Below, piece after piece: positions 7,266 through 13,489 of a stretch of 15,462 bases of DNA. Every line of letters starts with the position of its first letter. Position 1 is the stretch's first letter. This DNA is from Verrucomicrobiales bacterium (GTDB lineage Bacteria; Verrucomicrobiota; Verrucomicrobiia; Limisphaerales; UBA1096). The translations under genes were made by a program, and so were the position numbers. The notes beneath the pieces were generated by a model. The model saw only the letters and a list, made by a program, of their open reading frames with translations, was not told the origin of the DNA and did not search any database. The stretch lies in assembly GCA_011523195.1 (NCBI GenBank), contig WTHH01000502.1:1-15462 (forward strand), in the 5' to 3' direction.

Positions 7266-7293
7266 ACACCGGGGGTTTCCCCCGGTGTTTTTT
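7266..7293 (+). terminator. Strong intrinsic terminator after the orphan gene
   Basis: A perfect 10-bp GC-rich stem, ACACCGGGGG (7266-7275) with CCCCCGGTGT (7279-7288), has a TTT loop and runs into six T residues (7288-7293). It lies 30 bp after the stop codon of the orphan gene and should insulate uppP from upstream transcription. Confidence 0.95.
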
Positions 7294-7309
7294 GCGCTTG
7301 GCCAAGCGC
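7294..7309. repeat. 16-bp palindrome GCGCTTGGCCAAGCGC after the terminator
   Basis: This is the longest symmetric copy of the element in the window. It abuts the last T of the terminator and is followed by a further half-site, GCTTGGC (7308-7314). Confidence 0.9.
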
Positions 7310-7329
7310 TTGGCTGACGGATTGCCTTG

Positions 7330-7343
7330 CGCTTGGCCAAGCG
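7330..7343. repeat. CGCTTGGCCAAGCG palindrome upstream of uppP
   Basis: A perfect 14-bp copy lies 36 bp downstream of the previous one and 18 bp before the uppP GTG. No promoter hexamers are obvious between the terminator and uppP. Confidence 0.9.
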
Positions 7344-7361
7344 ATGAGTCCATAAGGCGGC

Positions 7362-8150
7362 GTGTCTGACTGGCTGACATCGATCCTGCTTGGGATCATC
7401 GAGGGCATCACCGAGTTTCTCCCTATCTCGTCCACGGGCCACCTGCTCGTGCCTCAGCAACTGGGCTGGCTGGAGAAACAGTCGGACGTGTTTAACATCG
7501 CCATCCAGGGCGGTGCGGTGATCGCGGTATTGTTCAACTTCACCGACCGCGTCAAGCAACTGGTCTTCAAGTGGCGCGAACCGGAGGCACGCGATTACAT
7601 GGCCAAGTTGCTGGTGGCGTTTTTCATCACCGGCTGCGGCGGGGTGTTGATCGACACGCTTGGCTTTGAACTGCCGGAGGAGGTGCTGCCGGTGGCGTTG
7701 GCGCTGTTGATTGGCGGCATCCTTTTTGTCGTGGTGGAAAAACGTCTGGGCGACCGCCAGGCGTTGTCACAGGTGACATGGGCGATCGCCATCGCCATCG
7801 GTTTTGGCCAATTGATTGCAGCGGTATTTCCGGGAGCGTCTCGTTCCGGCTCCACGATCCTGATCGCACTGCTGATGGGGCTGAAGCGTGTTCCGGCCAT
7901 TGAGTTCACTTTTCTGCTTGGTGTGCCAACACTGCTGGCGGCCGGGGCGTATAAGGTGCTAAAGGCGCTTGGCACCGAGGGAGTCTCTGAGGATTGGTGG
8001 CAATTGGCATTGGCCTCGCTGGTCTCGGCCGTGACCGCGTTTGTCTCGGTCAAGTGGCTTTTGCGCTACATCGAGACCCACACTTTCGTGGTGTTCGGCT
8101 GGTATCGCATCGCACTTGGCCTGATTTTGCTCATCATCACGTTCACGTAA
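7362..8150 (+). CDS. uppP: Undecaprenyl-diphosphatase (BacA/UppP family)
   Basis: This 262-residue polytopic inner-membrane enzyme removes a phosphate from undecaprenyl diphosphate, recycling the lipid carrier used for peptidoglycan and other envelope polymers; overexpression gives bacitracin resistance in known members. The signature motifs are E14-G-I-T-E18-F-L-P-I-S-S-T-G-H27 near the N-terminus and P157-G-A-S-R161-S-G-S-T165 in the middle, which together form the catalytic site. Several hydrophobic helices fill the rest, ending in W-Y-R-I-A-L-G at 247-253. The length is normal for the family. The start is GTG with an A-A-G-G-C-G-G ribosome binding site just upstream. It follows a strong terminator and precedes an efflux operon after a 167-bp gap, so it is probably its own unit. 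Confidence 0.95.
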   Translation: MSDWLTSILLGIIEGITEFLPISSTGHLLVPQQLGWLEKQSDVFNIAIQGGAVIAVLFNFTDRVKQLVFKWREPEARDYMAKLLVAFFITGCGGVLIDTLGFELPEEVLPVALALLIGGILFVVVEKRLGDRQALSQVTWAIAIAIGFGQLIAAVFPGASRSGSTILIALLMGLKRVPAIEFTFLLGVPTLLAAGAYKVLKALGTEGVSEDWWQLALASLVSAVTAFVSVKWLLRYIETHTFVVFGWYRIALGLILLIITFT

Positions 8151-8217
8151 CATACTTTTTCAGGCGGTATTACGGTTGACGGCAGCTTGGTTTGCCGCAG
8201 AATCCCCCCAGCGCCTG

Positions 8218-8229
8218 CGCTTGGCCAAG
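8218..8229. repeat. CGCTTGGCCAAG palindrome between uppP and the adaptor gene
   Basis: A copy with one CG flank lies in the 167-bp gap. The same gap holds a possible promoter, TTGACG (8176-8181) with CAGAAT (8198-8203) at a 16-bp spacing, which is weak. I see nothing else in this stretch. Confidence 0.8.
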
Positions 8230-8317
8230 TTACCCCGGCCACGCTGATCCCACTTTTTTCGTAACCTACCGAATGGCGATGTAGTAGTATCAGGGCGCAG
8301 TTTCTTTGGTGAAACGA

Positions 8318-9481
8318 ATGGATAAAAAGTTAATAGGCAACATGATGCTCCTCGCCGGGGCGTTGGCACTCGCGGGGTGTGGCTCCGCAGAACTCGAGAA
8401 GGAAAGCTCGAAGAAAAAGTCGAGGTACTCCAGCAAGGCCAAGCCGGTGCTGGTGGAACTCGCCAAGGTGACCCGTGGCCCGATCGAAAAAATCCTCGAG
8501 CGTTCCGCACCACTTGAGGCCGAGGCACAGGTGGAGGTCCACGCCCGCACGAGCAATCCGGCGGTCGACCTGCTGGTCGAGGAGGGCGACAAGGTCGAGA
8601 AGGGGCAGGTGCTCCTGCGGCTCGAGAATGATCGCCAAAAGAATGACTACGATCAGGCGAAGAGCCAGCTCGACAAGGAGCAGATCGACTTCGCCCGGCA
8701 GGAAAATCTCTACAAGGACAATCTCATCAGCGAGCAGGATTTTCGCAACGCCAAGTTCTCGCTGTCGCAACGGCAGTTGAGTTTTGAGGAGGCGCAGCGG
8801 CAGTTCGAGTACACCGAGGTGCGTGCGCCAATCGCCGGCACGATCACGCTGCGCGATGTGAAGGTGGGCGATCAGGTCGGCAGCGGCCGAAAGATTTTTG
8901 AGATCATCGACTTTGAATCCATCGTGGCGGTCATCCATGTGCCTGAACAGTATCTGCCGGATCTCAAGTCAAACATGGAGGCGAGGCTGATCTCCAGCAC
9001 GCTCGGCGCTGATAACATCATTCCGGCGTTCGTGAAGCGGATTTCACCAATCGTCGAGGCGCGTGCCGGCACGGTGAAAGTCACGGTCGCGGTGAGGGAA
9101 CTGGGCGCATTGCGGCCCGGCATGTGGGTGGATGTGGAGCTGGTGCTCAGCACCAAGCAGGACGCCATCCTGATTCCGAAAAAATCGATCGTCTACGACA
9201 ACGACCAGACGTACGCGTTTAAGATGCACCTCGACAGCACCAACAACGTGAAAAGCGTGAAGCGCCACCTAGTGTTGCCGCTCAATGCGGACAAGGTGCA
9301 TATCGAGCCGACCGACGGTTTTGACGTGGGCGACATGATCGTGGTCGCGGGCCAGTCCGGCCTGAAGGAAAATTCGCTGATACGTGAGCTGGGCGATCCG
9401 TTGCCGGGCGAAACCAACGCCGTACCGGCAACCGTCAGCACCAACGGTGCGGCCGCATCAAGCACCAACACCATCAAGTAA
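8318..9481 (+). CDS. RND efflux periplasmic adaptor (membrane-fusion lipoprotein)
   Basis: This 387-residue HlyD/MFP-family adaptor would bridge RND permeases to an outer-membrane channel. Residues 1-20 are a lipoprotein signal with lipobox L-A-G-C21, so it is anchored by lipid. A charged, serine/lysine-rich linker (24-42) leads to the first half of the lipoyl barrel (about 70-105, with V-E-E-G-D-K-V-E-K-G-Q). A coiled-coil hairpin follows (about 106-165), then the second lipoyl half (R-A-P-I-A-G-T-I at 169-176), the beta-barrel domain with R-P-G-M-W (266-270), and a membrane-proximal domain. The tail is rich in Ala, Ser, Thr and Asn. I chose ATG 8318, preceded by GGTGA 5 bases away; in-frame TTG 8306 and GTG 8309 are alternatives that only lengthen the signal peptide. 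It is 21 bp before the first permease. Confidence 0.93.
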   Translation: MDKKLIGNMMLLAGALALAGCGSAELEKESSKKKSRYSSKAKPVLVELAKVTRGPIEKILERSAPLEAEAQVEVHARTSNPAVDLLVEEGDKVEKGQVLLRLENDRQKNDYDQAKSQLDKEQIDFARQENLYKDNLISEQDFRNAKFSLSQRQLSFEEAQRQFEYTEVRAPIAGTITLRDVKVGDQVGSGRKIFEIIDFESIVAVIHVPEQYLPDLKSNMEARLISSTLGADNIIPAFVKRISPIVEARAGTVKVTVAVRELGALRPGMWVDVELVLSTKQDAILIPKKSIVYDNDQTYAFKMHLDSTNNVKSVKRHLVLPLNADKVHIEPTDGFDVGDMIVVAGQSGLKENSLIRELGDPLPGETNAVPATVSTNGAAASSTNTIK

Positions 9482-9502
9482 CCTCCCGACTTCCGTCACG
9501 GA

Positions 9503-12500
9503 ATGGAGTCCCCCCATCGCAACCCCAACTTCACCACCGACCGGCCGGTCGCGGTGTTAATGGTGTTTTTGGCTGCGATCGTTTTCGGGTATTTTTCGCT
9601 GAGACAACTACCGGTCACGCTCATGCCGGAAATGAGCTACCCCACCCTCACCGTGCGGACCGAGTATCCCGGGGCCGCACCGGAGGAGGTGGAGAACGAC
9701 ATCAGCCGCCGCATTGAGGAGGCACTCGGTGTGGTCGGTGGTCTCAACGAGATCAGCAGCATCAGCCGCGCAGGAGTCAGCGATGTTATCCTCGAGTTTG
9801 TCTGGGGCACGTCGATGGTGGACGCCATCCAGAACACACTCGAGAAACTCGACCTCGTCCGGTTGCCGCGCGAGGCGGAGAAACCTCTGCTACTGCACTA
9901 CGACCCGTCGCTGGACCCGGTGATGGAGCTTAGCCTCTCCGGTTCAAGCCGAAGTATCAAGTACAAGGGGGACGAGGGGCTGCGTCGGTTGCGCCGCATA
10001 GCGGAACTGCAGGTCAAGCGCCAGATCGAGCCGATCAAGGGCGTGGCTGCTGCCCGGGTACGTGGCGGTCTAGAGGAGGAGATTCACGTACTGATCGACG
10101 AGGCCAAATTGCAGCGTGTCAACCTGTCGATCGGCCAAGTGCTCAGTCGACTCCGTGCTGAGAACATCAACGCAGCCGGTGGGCGAATTCGCGAAGGCGG
10201 CGCTGAGTACATGATTCGCACCATCAACGAATACCAAAACCTAGAGGAGATTGCGGACACCATAGTGTTCCGGAGGGAAGGTCGCGAAATCCGGGTGAAG
10301 GACTTGGGACAGGTCGTCCATGGACAGCGCGACCGTGAGATGATGACCAAGACCGACGGGAACGAGAGCGTCCAGATCGACATTTACAAGGAAGCCGATG
10401 CCAACATGATCCGAGTGGCGGAGGATGTGAACGATCTGGTTGGCGAAATCTCCGGCTCAAGCCGATCCACGCTCGCCGGCAAACTTCGGGCCGAGGAGGA
10501 CGCCTATCTTCGGGTGGTGGCGGATCGGTCGATCTTCATCGATAGCAGTATTTCAGAGGTCAAAAACACGGCTTACGTCGGCGGCATGTTGGCCATCCTG
10601 GTGCTTCTGCTTTTTTTGCGCGACCTGAGGACGACGGCCATCATCGCGCTGAGTATCCCGATCTCGATTTTGGTCACGTTCGCGCCGCTCAATATCCTTG
10701 ATGTGTCGCTGAACATCATGTCGCTCGGTGGCTTGGCTATGGGGATCGGGATGTTAGTGGACTCATCTATCGTGGTGCTTGAATCGATTTATCGTTGCCG
10801 CGAGGAAGGCGACTCAGTCCGCAATGCGGCCATCCGCGGGACCAAGGAAGTGCGGGGCGCAGTGATCGCCTCGACCCTCACATCGATCTGCGTGTTTTTC
10901 CCGATGGTGTTCGTCGAGGGATTGGCGGGCCAGGTGTTCAGTGATCTTGGTTTGACGGTGGTCACGTCATTGATTGCCTCGTTGATTGTGGCGGTGTTGT
11001 TCATCCCGATGCTCGCGAGCCGTACGGGTTTTAAACTCAATTCCGATGCCGGCATGGTGTCCCATTTCATGGGAACAATTCAGGGCCGCATGAGCCTTGG
11101 CACGTTCTGGTTGCGGTTCATCATCCCGACCGGTTTGTTACTAGTCGCGATGATTGGCGTGGTGCTGGGCTACACGTGGTGGATGGTTTCGGCGGTGGAC
11201 GACCCGAGTTTTGAAGATGAGGTTGTTTACGGAGCCGTGGCCATGTCGGTGCTGGGTATTTGGCAGTTCATTTGTTACGTCCCGGTGCTCATCGCCTTGG
11301 CCAAGCGTTTGCATGACCTTGGCCAAGCGGCTTGGTGGTTGCTCACGGTGTTATTCCCGGTTGGGGCGATGGTTTATGTGGTGATCGCGACCGCAACGCT
11401 TTCAGGCCCGAGGGACGGGGTCGAAAGCCTCGCCATGGTTGCGATGTTGAGCTGGATACCTGTGGGCCTCCTGTTTCTGGTTTGTGCGGTCGCCCCCGGC
11501 TCGAAAAACGAAAATCGATTTGGCCCGGCCAACCATGAGGGCCAGAGCTTGGCCATGCTCTGGGGGTCGTTCCGTGCTTTCAATGATAGTTTCCAGCGCA
11601 AAGATCTCGTTTTCCTTGTCACCTTTCCCTATTTCGCGTTGCGCTTGGCGATCTCGTTCCTGCTAGAGCTGATCGGACTGTCGTTGGTTTGGTTGATTCG
11701 TTCAGTAGCATTTATCGGCCTGACGATTTACCGGTTCATCACGGCAATCGGTTCGGTGTTCGGTAAACAATTTTCAAAAATCATCGGCGATCCGTCGGAC
11801 GATGCCAACGCGGCTGGCAAGGGATTATATCGTCCTCTGATCCGCTGGGCGCTGGACAGCCCAATGGCCATGATCCTCCTCGCGGCGGGCTGTTTTTGGG
11901 TCACGTATTCCGTCGGACGCCAGTTGGATACTGAGCTTTTACCGGAAGTGCACCAGAGCGAATTTACATTCGAAGTGTCTCTGCCGGTCGGCACACCGCT
12001 GGATGAAACCGTGAGATTGCTCGGTGACGTGGAGCAAAAGATCCTCGATTCCAAGGAGGACGATGATAGCAAAATTGACACACTGCTGGTGATGTACGGA
12101 TTCGACACCAGCAACATGAAGCGTTCCGATGAGGGTGAGCACTCGGCACGGTTTAAGGTACTGTTGGAAAAAACGGCCAAACCACACGAAACCGAGGAGG
12201 AGGTCATCGCGCAACTGCGGGAGCTTTTTGATGATGTTCCGGACATCACCACGCGCGTCACTCGCCCGGTTTTGTTCAGCTCCAAAAAGCCGGTGGTCAT
12301 TCAGATCAATGGCGAGGAATTACCGGAACTTAAGGAGTACTCCGATCAAGCCACGGCGTTGCTCTCGAAAGAGGCGGAGTTGGCGGACGTCGAGCCGACG
12401 TTGCGCAGCGGCGCACCGGAGGTGCAAATTACTTACGACAGGCAGCAGATCATTCGGCATGGACTGAATATCAACTCGATCGCCGAGCAGGTGCGCGATA

Positions 12501-13375
12501 TGGTCAAGGGATCCGAAGCAACGCGCCTCAATCGCCGTGACCGCCGAGTACCGATCGTGGTGCGTTTGGCCGAGCAGGATAGGGAGCAGGTCGCGGACGT
12601 CGGGCAGTTGACCGTGAATCCCGGAGACGAAACGCCGATCCCGCTTAACTCCATTGCAGAGCTGACCGTTGGCGAGGGGCCAAGCGAAATTCGCCGAATC
12701 GACGGCAAGCGTGTAGCGTTGGTTCAGGCTAACATAGGCGCTGGGTCGTTGGGCTCGGCGGTTGAGACGGCCGATCGTGTACTGAAAAGTGAAATTGATT
12801 GGCCAGGCTACATGGACTTTTTTATCACCGGCCAAAACAAGGAATGGGAGCGCAGCCGATTGAGTTTGTACCTAGCGCTTGGCCTGAGTTTGTTCCTCGT
12901 TTATGTGATCATGGCGTCGCAGTTCGAGTCGCTCGTTCAACCTTTCATCATCATGTTCACCATACCGATGGCGTTCGTAGGGACGGTACTCGGTCTGAAG
13001 CTGCTCGGTATCAACGTCTCCGTGGTCGTCTTCCTTGGAATGATCATGCTCGCCGGAATTGTGGTAAACAACGCCATCGTGTTGGTCGATTACACCAACA
13101 CCCTGCGTAGTCGCGGCCTGTTGTTGAAGGAGGCGATCGTCCAAGCCGGCTGTGTTCGCTTGCGCCCGATTTTGATGACGACCGCCACCACCGTTCTTGG
13201 CCTGCTGCCGATGGCGCTTGGCTTTGGCGACGGTGCTGAGATTCGCACGCCCATGGCCGTCGCCGTGATCTGCGGTCTACTCACGTCTACCGTGCTCACG
13301 CTGCTCGTCATCCCGACAATTTACTACCTTTTTGGCCTGATCGGCGAACGCTATTTCAAGGCTGTGGAGGCGTAA
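9503..13375 (+). CDS. RND efflux permease with inserted DUF805-like membrane domain
   Basis: This 1290-residue inner-membrane proton/drug antiporter is about 250 residues longer than the usual RND pump. The first half has TM1 (about 15-33), the porter domain (about 40-345) and TM2-TM6 (about 355-505). D420 sits in TM4 in the context G-M-L-V-D-S-S-I-V-V-L-E, one aspartate rather than the D-D pair of AcrB. The second half resumes at about 778 with TM7 (787-804), the second porter domain and TM8-TM12 (from about 1118), with V-N-N-A-I at 1188-1192 where AcrB has its TM10 lysine. Between them, residues 527-676 read as a DUF805 domain (G-R-M-S start, K-R-L-H-D at 601-605, W-W at 611-612, N-R-F-G-P at 671-675), followed by a hydrophobic linker (about 700-757). 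The frame is continuous. It likely works with the upstream adaptor and the downstream permease. Confidence 0.95.
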   Translation: MESPHRNPNFTTDRPVAVLMVFLAAIVFGYFSLRQLPVTLMPEMSYPTLTVRTEYPGAAPEEVENDISRRIEEALGVVGGLNEISSISRAGVSDVILEFVWGTSMVDAIQNTLEKLDLVRLPREAEKPLLLHYDPSLDPVMELSLSGSSRSIKYKGDEGLRRLRRIAELQVKRQIEPIKGVAAARVRGGLEEEIHVLIDEAKLQRVNLSIGQVLSRLRAENINAAGGRIREGGAEYMIRTINEYQNLEEIADTIVFRREGREIRVKDLGQVVHGQRDREMMTKTDGNESVQIDIYKEADANMIRVAEDVNDLVGEISGSSRSTLAGKLRAEEDAYLRVVADRSIFIDSSISEVKNTAYVGGMLAILVLLLFLRDLRTTAIIALSIPISILVTFAPLNILDVSLNIMSLGGLAMGIGMLVDSSIVVLESIYRCREEGDSVRNAAIRGTKEVRGAVIASTLTSICVFFPMVFVEGLAGQVFSDLGLTVVTSLIASLIVAVLFIPMLASRTGFKLNSDAGMVSHFMGTIQGRMSLGTFWLRFIIPTGLLLVAMIGVVLGYTWWMVSAVDDPSFEDEVVYGAVAMSVLGIWQFICYVPVLIALAKRLHDLGQAAWWLLTVLFPVGAMVYVVIATATLSGPRDGVESLAMVAMLSWIPVGLLFLVCAVAPGSKNENRFGPANHEGQSLAMLWGSFRAFNDSFQRKDLVFLVTFPYFALRLAISFLLELIGLSLVWLIRSVAFIGLTIYRFITAIGSVFGKQFSKIIGDPSDDANAAGKGLYRPLIRWALDSPMAMILLAAGCFWVTYSVGRQLDTELLPEVHQSEFTFEVSLPVGTPLDETVRLLGDVEQKILDSKEDDDSKIDTLLVMYGFDTSNMKRSDEGEHSARFKVLLEKTAKPHETEEEVIAQLRELFDDVPDITTRVTRPVLFSSKKPVVIQINGEELPELKEYSDQATALLSKEAELADVEPTLRSGAPEVQITYDRQQIIRHGLNINSIAEQVRDMVKGSEATRLNRRDRRVPIVVRLAEQDREQVADVGQLTVNPGDETPIPLNSIAELTVGEGPSEIRRIDGKRVALVQANIGAGSLGSAVETADRVLKSEIDWPGYMDFFITGQNKEWERSRLSLYLALGLSLFLVYVIMASQFESLVQPFIIMFTIPMAFVGTVLGLKLLGINVSVVVFLGMIMLAGIVVNNAIVLVDYTNTLRSRGLLLKEAIVQAGCVRLRPILMTTATTVLGLLPMALGFGDGAEIRTPMAVAVICGLLTSTVLTLLVIPTIYYLFGLIGERYFKAVEA
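11295..11307. repeat. CCTTGGCCAAGCG palindrome in the DUF805 insert, first copy
   Basis: The core CTTGGCCAAG at 11296-11305 encodes L599-A-K-R602, directly supplying the basic residues of the K-R-L-H-D motif. Confidence 0.85.
11318..11328. repeat. CTTGGCCAAGC palindrome in the DUF805 insert, second copy
   Basis: A second core copy 22 bp after the first encodes L606-G-Q-A609, immediately after K-R-L-H-D. The two copies flank the R-L-H-D codons and are in different frames relative to the palindrome. Confidence 0.85.
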
Positions 13376-13388
13376 CGCGCGCTTGGCT

Positions 13389-13412
13389 AGGCGGGCGTTG
13401 TTTTTCCCGCCT
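13389..13412. other. Hairpin in the gap between the two permease genes
   Basis: AGGCGGG (13389-13395) and CCCGCCT (13406-13412) form a 7-bp stem with a 10-base, T-rich loop. The T-run is inside the loop, not after the stem, so this is not a standard terminator. It may slow or process the message between the permease genes. Confidence 0.4.
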
Positions 13413-13460
13413 GCTGTATCGAAAACCGGCCCGCAAAAGTACTGTCAAATTACCGTCCGC

Positions 13461-13478
13461 CTGGCCAAGCTTGGCCAG
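13461..13478. repeat. Variant palindrome CTGGCCAAGCTTGGCCAG before the second permease
   Basis: This perfect 18-bp palindrome is made from two inward-facing TGGCCA units and looks like a rearranged form of the CTTGGCCAAG element. Its right arm touches the AGGG ribosome binding site (13477-13480) of the second permease, 9 bases before the ATG. Confidence 0.75.
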
Positions 13479-13489
13479 GGCCTCAAGCG

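Larger units (their letters stand above)
11081..11530 (+). other. DUF805-like domain inserted in the RND permease
   Basis: Residues 527-676 of the permease match the hallmarks of DUF805, normally a small standalone membrane protein such as E. coli YhaH: an N-terminal G-R-x-S-x-x-x-F-W, about four hydrophobic helices (near 538-558, 576-598, 610-632 and 645-664), the R-L-H-D motif before the third helix with a following W-W, and the closing G-S-x-x-x-N-R-F-G-P. An even number of helices would keep the second RND half in the right orientation. The T-G-R/K-S-G segment usually found after R-L-H-D is L-G-Q-A-A here, where a palindrome copy lies. Confidence 0.8.

Noticed and set aside
8180..8197. 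Hairpin CGGCA/TGCCG after uppP as a terminator
   Set aside because: The stem is short and no T-tract follows.
9491..9503. TTCCGT-C-ACGGAA symmetry at the first permease start
   Set aside because: A one-base loop cannot fold, and a 13-bp symmetry of this kind is weak evidence for an operator without a second copy.
1189..13478. CRISPR-like reading of the repeated palindrome
   Set aside because: Copies are too short, irregularly spaced over kilobases and located inside genes; there are no uniform spacers and no cas genes.
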